A stretch of 64,000 nucleotides of DNA from Fasciolopsis buskii (taxonomy: Eukaryota; Platyhelminthes; Trematoda; Plagiorchiida; Fasciolidae). Below the pieces are notes generated by a model. That model made no database searches. It saw nothing but the letters and a program-made list of their open reading frames with translations, and was not told the origin of the DNA. The translations under genes were made by a program, and so were the position numbers. Location of the stretch: NCBI GenBank assembly GCA_008360955.1, contig LUCM01008980.1, positions 186,001 to 250,000 on the forward strand, in the 5' to 3' direction. This document shows, in pieces, positions 24,000-35,480 of the stretch; positions within the stretch are counted from its first letter, which is position 1; the number at the start of each line of letters is the position of its first letter.

Positions 24000-26665
24000 G
24001 TATTTTTTTCAGCTTCTGCTGTATTTTTCGAGCCACGCAGCCGTACAGACTTTGCACCAATGACTTCAGTTCCCAGCCCTAACTTTTGGCGTCACCACCT
24101 GAAGGAAATCCTTATCTCTTGGGCCTCAACCGGAAATGCCTCGACAACAAAACCAACGGTGACATTTTCACACATCCAAGCAAATTCACAGTCTGACGAC
24201 CGCGTCGCTTCTTCCAGCCTTTCACAGCACCTGCAAAAAGAGCACGAAGGGATAGACGATTGGGAAACATACGAAATACAGCCGAAGGCGAGACGAATCT
24301 ACTAACTCAGTCGTAGGATGATTGTCTACACCCAACAGATGGGCATGCACGTCATCATTGGCCATCCGATGTTAACACCAGGCACGAGCGGTGTTTCGGA
24401 GATATCGGTGCTCGAAAACAGAAAGTCGCTGAGCATCCCCAAAGCAGACGGAGAAGATCTCAGAACCGTAAAGAATAATAGGAACTGTAGCAGTGTACAC
24501 CCTCACTTTGAAAAAAAATCTGGATGTCATGGTAATGCCGCAGGTGTTACAGTTTTGCTGACTTCCGATCTTGTAATGTGACCTCCTACCAAACACCCCA
24601 GCCATTTGCAACCAGACCACCGAGATACATAAATTTACTGACCACCTGCAATCGACCGCCATAAGGGGTGAGCGCAGGCACAGGCTCCTGCCACTCTTGA
24701 AGAAGGACCTTCATTTTGAAAGTGCAAAGCGTATACCGCACCTATATGCTTCAGTCGCTAAGCGGCCTAACGCATGTTGAACTGCCTATGCACTGTTGCT
24801 CGGTAATGCGGTATCATCTCTGTTCTCAGAGAGGACTTCAAATACACAATCTTAAAGACCAGGTAAAGAGTTCTTTAGAGCATCCTCTATCATAAAGTTG
24901 AAAAGAAATGTGGATATGGGAAAGCTTTGCCGTACTCCACTGAGGACGACGAAGGACGGTGAAAGATCGCCATAAACACTAACCCAACCTAACGTATGAC
25001 GCTACGCGGACTGACAAGTACCTCTCCGTTACTCCGTTTTTAAGCAGACAGTACCATGGTGCAAACCTATCAGCAGAGTCATTGCGCAAGCCATTTTGGA
25101 AGGTGGAGACAACAATCGACTCCCCCCCAGGAGGCGAAGAAATCCTCGGAGTACCTGGTCTTTGACAACAAAACTAGAAGTTCTCTGGCCAGTTCTACTC
25201 CATCTTTAAATCGAGCTGGGGAAAGACCATCTGAGCCTGGCGTTTTATGATACCCCAAAGCTCAAATTCTCATGAGAATCTCCGCCTCAAATGATTCTGC
25301 TGTAACAGGCCACTGGACGCTAGCCGGCATAGCAACGTGAGAGGCTGACGCTGAGGGCCAACTGAATTTTGCGTGGAAGTGCTCCACCTTACTACTAACA
25401 CGCATCATATATATATGAAATCCCTGCTGGTTGTAGATAGGCGAACCGTCAGCTTAACAGCTTGTTTCGCTCACACCTAGTGTCTGCCTACCGGTAGCCC
25501 GGATAATGTGAAACAACTTGCTTGAATTTCCCATGGTAGAAGCATGTCCCATCTCCAGTGCTCACTGAGGCCACCAAATTTCACGATCCCTAGACAGACT
25601 TGAATTCAGTGTACATTTCGTTACGAGGCAAGCCTCATTATACTTTTTGCCAGCCAGCATGGACTGGCGTGAGCCCAGAAGACGCCGTGACTCAGCAGAA
25701 ATCGGGGTGCCACCGCGCGACTGGTCAAGCCACAGCCCATTTAAGCAACAGGATACAAGACGTTATTGATATGCGACCAGTACTCCTTGATGCTATTAGG
25801 CGAGGGATGTTCTAACTTTCCAGCTGATGCGTCTTGGAAAAGTTAGATGAAATTTGGATTAGATAGTTTGTCACAAATCAAAACGACGCTGCAGTATGTG
25901 TTCTGAGCACTCATCAAAGCGCATGGACGGATTATTTTGGATTAATGCGAGTCCAGGGTCAAGGGGAATACTTCAGTATAACCGAAAATCTTGTAACCAA
26001 CTCTCCCATTGGAAGCTAAAAGCGATGTGCTCGATTTGAGTCCACTGCTAACTTGAAGTCGTCGGACATCAACAGCTAGACCTGTTGATGCTCGTACTAG
26101 CAAGAAACAGTTGATGATAGAAACAATGGACTAAAAACCGTTCGAATTTTCTGAATTACAGGAGTCAGGACCACAATAAAACCCTAAATGAACAGCTCAT
26201 CTAATCGAGCATTTAGGTCTCCCGCTAAAAGCACGGGGCTATTCCCTCTTGTTTCAAGTTAGAGTTAGTAGGAAGTGTCCTTAATTGCATCTGGCCTGCA
26301 ATCTGTAGGTGCATACTCGGAGAGGATTTGAAATTGAATCTTTTGGAGCGGCGGATACGTACTTTGCACAAATCACGAAGTCCCACTTGGACGCAGCTGG
26401 TTGTTGATCAGGATTCAGTCAATCAGTGCAACTTCATTACTAGATTCCCGCATCCATACATGACAGCCTAGAAGTCGTAGGCTCAGAGGCCCTAGAAATG
26501 CGCAGATTAAACACCGCCGAAGTTCTGGATGGGAATGTTAACTAAATGACAAAGATGGAGTCTCGAATGCAAGTCTGCGAGCCAGGCAAACCTGCATTCC
26601 TATGTGCGTCACTGTTCGGACGTTGTTTGTGGCTGTGTTGAAAAGCACCAGCCGATGAGAATTGG
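24000..26665 (-). mobile_element. Degenerate RTE-like LINE with endonuclease and reverse transcriptase
   Basis: Read on the minus strand, translations in shifting frames follow the order of an RTE-type ORF. First comes an apurinic endonuclease start (NTATNNVRTVTHIGMQ... about 26640-26570), then RISRASEPTTSRLSCM and the LAGDLNARLDEL endonuclease motif (about 26240-26200). Next are DREIWW and the TPGSDGLSPARFKDG start of the RT (about 25235), the RT block SGVRQSFPISTFLFNF (about 24950-24905), the remains of the YADD box as NRDDTAL, LQEWQEPVPALTPYG, and a C-terminal ILYGSEIF...RLSVFEHRYLRN. Frameshifts and stops are frequent. The central RT palm segment between FKDG and the VYGDLS block is missing, so this copy is dead. 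Family knowledge: such LINEs are abundant in flukes and move by target-primed reverse transcription. Confidence 0.85.
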
Positions 26666-29600
26666 ATGCCAGCCGATAGGAGATGCAAGAAAACCCGGAC
26701 AAAACTTTTTCCGAAAACTTTACCGTTAGTAAGGCCGACCAAAGTTTTCCATGAATTTGAAGATAAGGGTGGAAAATGGACAAAATGAAACATTAGAAAA
26801 ACCAACTTTTATGTACGGTGGATTGGTTCAGTTGTTTGTCTTGTAAACTATTGTTCAACTCGGTCTTCCGGTCCAGAGTAGGCCTTATTATTCGAGGATG
26901 TTACTCAAGCTTTTGGACAACCAGCTACGACCGCCTAGGCATCGGATTCACTCCAGACGAGCCGGTGATCAGTTAATCGGTCCACGTGACTCTTCTAGAA
27001 AGTCCCGCAGGTTCATTGGATCATGACCTTTCAGTTATCGTGAATAGCCTTTTGCAAAACCGGAATAATAACCTAAAATAATAGCATTAAGCCAAGTGCA
27101 TTTATGTTTGTCGGTCTTTGGTTATTTTTGTCTTTGTGTTGTTGTGGAGTTTCACTAAGATTTTTATGTCTTCATGCCTTCTATCACCGTTGGTGATGCT
27201 AGGTTTACTTGAGACGAACCAGGTGTTGCAACTATTCTGATATTCATCCACTTGTGTTTTCAGTGCCATCCATTTGCATGAAATCTCTGTGCCATCCTTC
27301 CGGTTGTGACGTGGAAGATGGGTGTTAACTGTTAGTTGTCTCAGCGTAGAAGTACTCGGTTTGTGTTTGTGTATGCGTGCGTGCGAAATCTACATTAGAG
27401 AAATCTGATATTATCGCAGTCCATGGTTTGGCCTCAAATATAGAATGGAAAACGGAGTCGCGCTCTAATCTATCAAGTCATTTGCTCGTTTGGTCGATTA
27501 GTCAGTATTTCTTCTTTCTTCTATGTCCCGAGATTCTGGTTTTTTACCTGCATTTATAGCAGCCTAGTTTATCGAGGGAGAAAGATTTTACCAGTGATTA
27601 AATAAATGCAAGCGTTTTGCTCGTGCGGACGCCAAGGGTATTTGGTCTTCGGTCTTGTTGTGCTTATCTGGTTTTTTCCTTAGCACCTGTCTATCTAGTT
27701 CTCACGAATAATCGCCATTTAGACTGTTGATATGTAAACATCGCAGTTGTTTTTTGCACGTGGCATAGTTGTTGTACGGTCTGTCGGCTCTAATCACTGA
27801 AAGTTCGGAAAATTACCAAATATTTCAGGTATTCTGTGTTTTTGAACAATAAGTTTTTGCGTACTCCGAACTACAGCTTGTTCAAGTCTAGGACGACTTA
27901 GGTATATCGAAAAATATCGGCTCGTAACGAGAGCTCAGTAACTCACATCTTTTCATTCTAATCACTCGAAATTCTGTGACTTTCACCGACCCTAAGTACA
28001 GGATACCTCCAGAAGATATGACTGATTTGCAGCAATCGGTTCCTCGTCCATAACTGCAGAGGTTTTTCTCATGGGTCCTAGAAAAATGCATCCCTAGGAA
28101 ACCCCTTTGACAGCAGTGGAATGCGCACAGCGAGGTCTTTCCGACGACACAAAATCAATATGGTACAACAAAATGTACAAGACAAACATCGTTTTATGTC
28201 TATTGTGCGACAGGAGATTGAAGTCATTACTTCCAAATGTAGAATGGATTAATTCAACTTCCTCCTAACGACCAACTAGCAGCGTGTGCTATCGAAATAC
28301 AACAGCAGACGGATAAATAAACACCGAATAGGTCAGATAAATTCGATTCGATTTATGTGACCATATTAGACAAGCGGTACCCAGGAATTAAGATGTGGTT
28401 GTCATCTCACTGTCCAAGTCAGTTTTAGCCTGATAAATAGTTCGTGAAATCAACTCTGCAATGACTACGGATACATTTTCAACGTTATGCTGCTCTTGAT
28501 GAATAAGCGGAATTTCGCACAATCCGATAGACACACGATTTTTGTTTTATTTTTCTTTCTATCAATGTTAACTCATTTTTATGAATGAGATAAACGGCAG
28601 TTTTGGAGTCACTGTCTAGGTCTGCGTGATTCCCCTCTATCAGTAGTATATGTCGTGCGAGACAATGGCTATTTGAAGTAGGTGTGGATTAGGGTCATTC
28701 TTCGTTAAGTTTCGTGTCTGTCAAAACCAATGCCGCTTCTAACGGGGATACGACGGACGGTTACGGCCGAGTTGGCTAAATTGTGATGGGTTGCAAAAGT
28801 TTACAAGAAAAGTGTTGAATGTTGCTGTCGTATACAACGATAAGGTGGGCATATTCGATTCAGCCTAATTCGACACAATCTTTTCCTCATTGTTATTAAA
28901 CAATCGCATCCGTGACTTTCGGTTGGCATCTAAATAGAACCTATCAGATGATTGCTTTGGGGACTTATCAGGAGATGTACATCTCATCTTTTACATTCCT
29001 TTGTGTTAAGATCAGTACAAAAAATATCGTAATGAGTTGGAATGCAAAATTCACGACGCAGACCACCTGTCAGAAGGCAAATTAGTGTGAAAACCACCCA
29101 GATTATGAAGATGCGCAGTTTAATGGAAATGTATTTAGCAAACATATCACGTTTTCAGATAAATGAACGATTAGCCGTTTCCATTAACGCGGGAAACCTT
29201 TCTAAAGTCGATTTACGGTGAAATGACCGTGGAATCGGTTAAATATTGCTCCCACCGATAATACTGCCTTTTTAGAATAAATAAATGCTCCTATAATTGC
29301 GAATCTTTTCTCATCTGACTCGTTTCGTGCATTTGTCGGATCTGATGATGTAAATACATGGTTTGTTCTTTGCAGACTCATGCACTGACAATTCTAAACT
29401 TGATAGAGGAAAATGTATGATAATTTGTTCTTGATTCGTATAAGATTAACAGGGACTTAGTCGCAGTAAATGGTGGTAGGGTCTCCGGTTCCGCATGCGA
29501 TAGTTTCCCAGGTTTGGATCTGTCAGTGAACAGTGCGTCATTCTTCGAATAAATCCATGAAATTTTGCACATTCAAAAACTGTTTTATCATATCGACAGA

Positions 29601-31224
29601 GCTGTACAGATGATAGTTTCGAATTCGTGCACAAAACTAACAGAAAGACCCTTGAGTGTACTTATTTACACATATGTAATTACTTCCCAAACTACTTTAT
29701 GAAACTATTTCGTTCCTTGAAGATAATGACAACTTTCGTCAATTCTCGGTTGGATCGGTGTCAAAGTAAAATGTGAGATCAACAAACTAAAATTCTAACT
29801 TGCTTATCACGTGATTATCGAGCTAGTAGTTAATAAAAACAACGTAATAGGTGCCCTGTCATCAATTTTAAGCTCATTAGTTAAAGAACCCGGCAAAAAT
29901 GTCACTTACTAGTTGTTAGCGTATTTATAACCTATAATTTCGAATAATCCAACTCTCTCGCTCAACCAGTTGGCTGTGGTTTTAGGCGTAAAAGGTGTTG
30001 GTATTTCTTTTGACGATATTCACTAATCACATGACACAAGTTTCCCAGTCGTTCAGTAACATTTGATTGTTATTTAATCTCGAAATCTAAACTAGCAGTC
30101 ACGACGTGGTCTGGAATAAACATATCTCTTTGTGTATGCACATCTCTTGGGCAAATCTCCACTAGGCTACCAAATCACATGACCGGGGTAGACAATCTAA
30201 AAGTAACGTCCCACCTGCGTCATGGGTTGTCCAAAAATCTGTGTTCATTCTGCTCTTGGCTGGGGCGGCTAAATCACAATGCAAAGTCACTGAGCAATAA
30301 TGAGAAGCACTTGAAAGACGCAAGGAACTACAGAACTGTTCGGTGGTATGGTGAGCCAGATGTTCGATGTGGGAAAATTTCAGTTGTATTTTTTGCATCT
30401 TGAACTCCCTATCGCTAGATGGGGCCAGACCTAAGATCTTTCGTATTCTGAAAAGATACCCTTTCCCGGTCTAATGAACTTCTAATGGTCACATGGCAAA
30501 GGTTTGACTAACCAGAACATGTTTTCAGGAAGCAGTTCCTATCTAGCTAAAGCCTAAGTCAAGCAAATCCCTTCCGGATAGGAAACCTCAAGGAACGCTT
30601 CCGTATACCTACTATGCTTTGGTTTGAGTAGTATGGAAAAGTCTCTGAGCACTACATATTAGTTGCCCCTCACAGACTAAACTGAGGACGAATCAAAATT
30701 AAGCTTGCGCTACGCAACAACCAAATCACTTTCTCAACTGAAACTCGATCTGAATTATGCTCAATCTTAAGAAAAAGTGTAGTTTTTGTATTCGTACCTT
30801 AATTCATGAAACAATAGATTCGTATTTCATCCACGCAGTCTGTCGAAAGCAGAACAACTTGAATAATCATTAGTAGGCAGGTTACGACGGGTGTAACTAA
30901 AACTGACAAACAAAATCGGGCTAAGGTCAAATGTTGAGCGAAATTCTGTTCTTGCTGTGTCTTTATTAATTAGAAACTTGAGTCCAGGAAATTTTCAGAT
31001 TCTTCGTCTGGTGAGGTTACGAAAATTCCAAGCTTCTGGATCAGAGATAACGTGACGCACGCGTTACCGAATGAGTGAGAATCCCAGAGTGATTTGTGAG
31101 AAACGATTGGTCAACGTTCGATTTATCAACTGGTAAAGTCATTCTAGAGATGAAATGCTTTTTAAATAAGAAGCTTTGATTTTTTTACTTTAATGGGCTT
31201 GAATTTACTTGGTGCGCTGTACAC
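26666..31224. other. Long non-coding stretch, no gene recognised
   Basis: About 4.5 kb of AT-rich sequence with only short open frames on both strands. Some AG/GT-bounded fragments exist (for example downstream of TTGTGTTTTCAG at about 27253-27264), but none chains into a recognisable protein. Confidence 0.4.
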
Positions 31225-31291
31225 ATGAGTGGGAGGAGAAATCTTTCCGTGGATGCATGCCACAGATTGCGTGACTGTCGAGATTTAACAG
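31225..31291 (+). CDS. Possible first exon of an unidentified small-exon gene
   Basis: Begins at ATG 31225 and stays open for 22 codons (MSGRRNLSVDACHRL...) to a donor AACAG|GTATGC at 31291, leaving one base (phase 1). That phase would join the acceptor at 32270/32271, where G plus TC completes a valine codon. No domain, signal peptide or homologue is recognised, and alternative joins are possible. The assignment rests only on splice consensus and phase and is weak. It is listed because the downstream exons are better supported. Confidence 0.2.
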
Positions 31292-31937
31292 GTATGCGCA
31301 TACGGTTTACTTTATTGCATACTCATTACCTTAATCCCGGTGATTGGTATAGAACGATAGTCACATTTTCAATGATCAGAAATGATTGGTATTATTTCTT
31401 TGTATTAGGATAAAACAAGGTCATTGGGGTTTACCCTACCGTTTACCGCTGATCGCTGAAGACGACATTGCCGTCACCCAAAAATCACTGAGTATTAAAT
31501 AACTGTCGTGGGATAATACCGAAGCTGGCCTTTTGACGGGTGGTATAATTCATTCTAGGCATGACATCGGTAAAATCGAAATCCAAGTCTTTGGAATGTT
31601 GCAGTTTTTGATCCGATCAAACAAACGGAGGGTCTGTGAAAGACAAATTTCATTTTACCTCTTCTCCTCTCACATCGTTTGCGATCCGTTTTCCTTTCGG
31701 GTTGCAGGTCACCTAGAGTTATGCTCATGATTCATCGGAATACCTAACTTCATGACGTTTTTCACATGATGCACGATAATGGTGTTGAAATCAGTAAATT
31801 TCGCACAAGAATCTTTTTTGGATAGTGCTATAGTCCCAAAAACTATCTGCATTCATTGTTTAATGTTTGCCTGAGAGAAAGACAGTGTTTTTTTTTTAAA
31901 TGTGGACTCAATGAATGTTTGTCTGTTTGTCAAAAAG

Positions 31938-32047
31938 GTGAAAATTCTCGTGGAATGCAAACAGAATGTCCTCCAGGAGAATTCAGATTCATTGTACAGA
32001 TTACTGGAACTTGGCAAATATTCCAAATATGTTGGAAAATTTGTGCG
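31938..32047 (+). other. Ambiguous splice-bounded open fragment
   Basis: A 110-nt segment lies between an acceptor-like TTTGTCAAAAAG (ending 31937) and a strong donor GCG|GTACGT. Two frames are open throughout: VKILVECKQNVL...LELGKYSKYV and GENSRGMQTECPPG.... Its exit phase (2 or 0) does not match the phase-1 exons downstream, so it may be an alternative exon, part of another transcript, or chance. Confidence 0.2.
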
Positions 32048-32194
32048 GTACGTCTGAGCTAGTGCGCGTGTATGCATCCTGCGAGTAAAACCAAACCGTT
32101 GACTGATAAATTTGCTACGATGTTGGAGTTTGTTGCGTCATTTGAGCTCCACTGGGCTACATTGGCAGGGATGGAAGTGACAGCTCACGTGTAA

Positions 32195-32417
32195 CTATCG
32201 GATGAAATTTATTACAATGGGCTAAACCTTGCCTACGGTGATGTAACTGGATTATTCACTTCACGTTCAGTCTGGCTACCTAGCTACAAAAGATCGGATC
32301 AAATGGTTTGTGAACAGCTGACTCATTTGTACGACACACATGAAGTACACAAATATAATCGATTGGGATGCATTCCAAGACTACCTTGGCTAATGCGAAG
32401 AAATTGGAACTTACCAG
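32195..32417 (+). CDS. Internal exon candidate of an unidentified gene
   Basis: Open for 74 codons (includes DEIYYNGLNLAYGDVTG and YKRSDQMVCEQLTHLYDTHE) up to a donor TTACCAG|GTATCA, leaving one base. A good acceptor with a pyrimidine-rich lead (TTATTCACTTCACGTTCAG) lies inside at 32270. Used from there, the exon is 147 nt, symmetric and phase 1. Upstream in the same frame a further 43 codons are open (32063-32191), broken by a single TAA at 32192-32194. So either the exon starts after it, or this is a lightly damaged gene. I recognise no domain. The next exon, 66 nt downstream, keeps the frame, which is the main support. Confidence 0.4.
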
Positions 32418-32483
32418 GTATCAATTGGGATTAACAAATATCGTGAATTTATTCAATATATCTCATACTGGACTGCCTTTTAG

Positions 32484-32516
32484 GCAAGTTGCACATGAGT
32501 GAACCTGGTTACCGAG
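32484..32516 (+). CDS. 33-nt micro-exon in the same unidentified gene
   Basis: Bounded by a textbook acceptor (GGACTGCCTTTTAG|G) and a strong donor (CGAG|GTAAGTT). It is exactly 33 nt, hence symmetric. Entered in phase 1 it continues the upstream frame with GKLHMSEPGYR and leaves phase 1; the other two frames contain stops. The upstream intron is only 66 nt (32418-32483). Flatworm micro-exon genes are built from short symmetric exons like this. Whether this gene belongs to that class is inference; no secretion signal has been located. Confidence 0.45.
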
Positions 32517-32580
32517 GTAAGTTCGTGTTAGCATAAAAAAATGCTCTCTTGATTGTGGTGATACCTTAATAAACTTGTAG

Positions 32581-32618
32581 GAACGTGTCATGGGATACGC
32601 AACAGCTTAAATTTATGA
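32581..32618 (+). CDS. Probable terminal exon of the unidentified gene
   Basis: Follows an acceptor AAACTTGTAG (ending 32580) after a 64-nt intron. In the frame imposed by the micro-exon (phase 1) it reads GTCHGIRNSLNL and stops at TGA 32616-32618. The poly(A) signal lies 83 nt further on. An alternative frame (NVSWDTQQLKFM..., stop at about 32640) is also open but is out of phase with the micro-exon. Confidence 0.35.
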
Positions 32619-32700
32619 ATGCTCACAAGCCGACTGTTTGACAGCAATGGTAATTTTATGAAATATTCTAGCCATAGTTACAGTTTTATTTACGGATCAA

Positions 32701-32706
32701 AATAAA
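32701..32706 (+). terminator. AATAAA poly(A) signal for the 32-kb gene candidate
   Basis: Canonical AATAAA, 83 nt after the proposed stop codon, followed by AT-rich sequence. Its position agrees with a transcript ending here. Confidence 0.4.
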
Positions 32707-34280
32707 TTACTAATAATTTGGATATTTTATGTTATATTGAGTTCAATGATAATTGCTGACCACAAAATAGATTTGCATTTAGGAAAAATTTTGATTTAAA
32801 TAAATGTCTAATCTGCATCAAGGTCATTCATGCGGGCTATAGTGGTCATTTACGTTGTTCTCGTAACGGCGAAGCAGTTAGTTAGAACGAATAGCACCAC
32901 GATTAATGGAGAAATGAAATGATTAAAAACTTCGGTTTGCTTGGATTTTTCGTTTAAGCGGATCCATCCTTCTAAACTAAACAAGGTCATCATCTTATGA
33001 TACTGAAAAAGAACAAAATATACGAAAATCTTGTTTTAAATGTGGGAAACTAGCCACATGTAAAAGTGATTAATTAGCTATTTATATTCCTTATAAGAGT
33101 TTACCACCGGCGCTATTTTATCAAATCCTGAATTAGGTTAAATCCAGTATTTCACTCACTCTTACCCCGTTAAGGAGGAACAATATTTAAGTGTTTGAAG
33201 TCCCAGCCTGACATAGCTTAAGGGTTAATTACGAGTTGAGACAGGCGATGTGCGGGAGTGCTTGATGTTGAATCCATTAATTTGACTGACCGTCACTTTT
33301 GTTTGTGAACACATGACAAGTGATTACCCCAAAGACTTTTCCAAAATAGATATATCTTACAGAATATTTCTCAAACGGTTGCTTTATTTCCTTTAACCTG
33401 GTCAAGGTTTTCATTTTGAACCGAATAAAAATGAGAGAAACCTTGAAATGGGATCAAAATTGAATGTACTACGTAAGGGGAAAAAGGTATCGTTGGGATG
33501 ATGAATAAATTCCCCTAATTCTGAGAAAACACAAAATAAAAAATAATAATGGTTTTCTTTTTCAAAAGAGGCTATATGTTGTACTCTACCAGAGTTTAGT
33601 GTTCATGTTGTCTTGAGTAGATTGATTTTCACCCAACTTGACATAAGTCCGGTGAAAGCAAGCCCAGTCCTTGAGTATTTCATGTAAAAAATCATAACTT
33701 TGTCTGAATCTGAAAGTTATCCACATTGTGTCTCACATCCCGATGTGATAGTTTCATAAGGTCCAAAAACCTTGAACAGTGATGTTGAAGTTTTAAAAGT
33801 GTGACGCATGAAGCAAAAGTACGTTCCTACTCTAGTTCCTGGACCAAAAATTACTAAAAGATGATGACGGGCTCGTAGACTATTAGCGCTTTTTTGATGA
33901 TATGTTTCCGGAGGAATCCGCATCAAACTCTGGTTAATAAACCCTTATTTGTTCTACTTGGAGGGCCAGTAATTCGTATTGTCTGAGACAAACGGAAGGT
34001 GGTTAAAAATGGGATATCGACTGTCTTTCTGGCGTGGTATCCTCCCTAAGTAAAACAGTGGCCTACAGTCTACGGCAGAAAAGCTCCGTCAATTCTGCTG
34101 AATAACAAGAGTACAAAGAAGTATTTTATTTTTTTGCGTCGTTGCGTACCGCAGTTTAAAGCTTTCCCGAAGCGCTTGCAGCATGAGTTTCTGCAATACA
34201 TGCATGTTCTTTGCGGTAGACAGTCGCATTGGTAATTCAGTGATGTATAGATATTACTGATAAAGTAATACCTTCAGAAG
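32707..34280. other. Non-coding stretch, no gene recognised
   Basis: AT-rich with short open frames only. A SINE box B-like remnant (GATGTTGAATCCATT) occurs near 33263-33278. Confidence 0.4.
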
Positions 34281-34456
34281 GCCGACGGTAAACAAGCTGA
34301 TAGGTTCGTAGCGTTCGGACGTGAATTTCGGGGGTTTGAATCCTTCCACCGGCGGTCAACTTCCCCACTTCGAGGCCTTCTATAGGCCGCGACTCCCTTC
34401 CTGAAAAATGACGTACATTGTTATTTCAGTAATAAACGAAGTCAAAAGAAAAAAAT
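34281..34456 (+). repeat. tRNA-derived SINE copy (SINE-A family)
   Basis: The head contains GTAAACAAGCTGATAGG and box B GGGGTTTGAATCC (34331-34343), then TTCCACCGGCGGTCAACTTC. It shares the family body GGCCTTCTATAGGCCGCGAC and the tail CTTCCTGAAAAATGACGTAC, then AATAAACGAAGT with a terminal A-rich run. It aligns along its length with 5693-5871. Confidence 0.75.
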
Positions 34457-34730
34457 GAGGCCGAGACATCTAGTACACCAGAATACCTTGCAAAGATCGA
34501 ATAGCAGGGTGCATACAAGTACTGTGAAATGTACGAAAATAGCTCAGAGACGGATGTGACATACTACGTTTGTTAGTATGCGACTGAAGACGACTTGTAT
34601 GTATTCGCAAGTGATCCGTGAAGTGAAATCTCACAATTTTGTTTGGTACTTGTTGGGATTTATAATCTTATTGCTGGATGCGTGCCAAACTGATTGAACA
34701 CCAAAGCAAATTTTACTAAAAGTTTTGGGC

Positions 34731-35099
34731 TTAGTTCACTATCGACAGATTTTTAGCAGCACAGAATTGATTTATTAAAAAGTTGTCACTAGCCTCGTAA
34801 GACGTGAACAAGAAGAACAGGAGTGTATTCTGACTTGGAAGAACCCAGCAAAGATGCCAAAAGGATCCGAAGCAAACAACTGACAACAATTTGAGTGGCG
34901 ATAAACGGAATTCACCCTTCATGTCGCATACACGAAAACTCAAGATGATCTTGGGTCCGGTAATCATGAATTTCAACGTTAACAAGCCGAGTTTTCCTTT
35001 ACTATTTTTGTCGTCAGATGCAGCCTTCAGTTGTCCAATTTCGCCTAAAATGCTAAGGTTGAAGGACTCAATGTTCAATAAATTAGAAGCGAGTTTCAT
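34731..35099 (-). CDS. Hypothetical open frame, unsupported
   Basis: A 122-codon ATG-initiated frame (MKLASNLLNIESF...), one of the longer open frames outside the recognised gene. The first half is mixed polar and hydrophobic; the second half contains a hydrophobic stretch (LLSVVCFGSFWHLCWVL) that could span a membrane. No domain or motif is recognised, there is no splice context, and a 70-codon frame runs antisense. Length alone is compatible with chance in 64 kb of sequence. Confidence 0.12.
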   Translation of the reverse strand: MKLASNLLNIESFNLSILGEIGQLKAASDDKNSKGKLGLLTLKFMITGPKIILSFRVCDMKGEFRLSPLKLLSVVCFGSFWHLCWVLPSQNTLLFFLFTSYEASDNFLINQFCAAKNLSIVN

Positions 35100-35147
35100 T
35101 TGAAAATATCAATAATAGGCACTGATGGCATGTCAAAAGCTCTTTGA

Positions 35148-35149
35148 GG

Positions 35150-35216
<67 letters not shown>

Positions 35217-35480
35217 TATAATTATATATTATAATATGATATATATATATATATATANNNNNNNNNNNNNNNNNNNNNNNNNNNNNNNNNNNNNNNNNNN
35301 NNNNNNNNNNNNNNNNNNNNNNNNNNNNNNNNNNNNNNNNNNNNNNNNNNNNNNNNNNNNNNNNNNNNNNNNNNNNNNNNNNNNNNNNNNNTTTATCTTC
35401 GTTTTATATCTATATATCTACTATATATATCATATTTATTGTATATATATATAATATATATTATATACATATATATACAT
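35148..35480. repeat. Long (TA)n microsatellite containing an assembly gap
   Basis: Near-pure TA/ATAT sequence flanks a run of 134 Ns (35258-35391). The assembly probably failed inside the repeat, so the true length is unknown. The ORF spanning it is an artefact. Confidence 0.95.

Noticed and set aside
27377..27559. Frame with IIAVHGLASN resembling an alpha/beta-hydrolase start
   Set aside because: The resemblance is limited to a few residues. No catalytic GxSxG or continuation was found in any frame nearby.
35236..35454. 72-codon frame through the N run
   Set aside because: It is an artefact of translating the TA repeat and the assembly gap.
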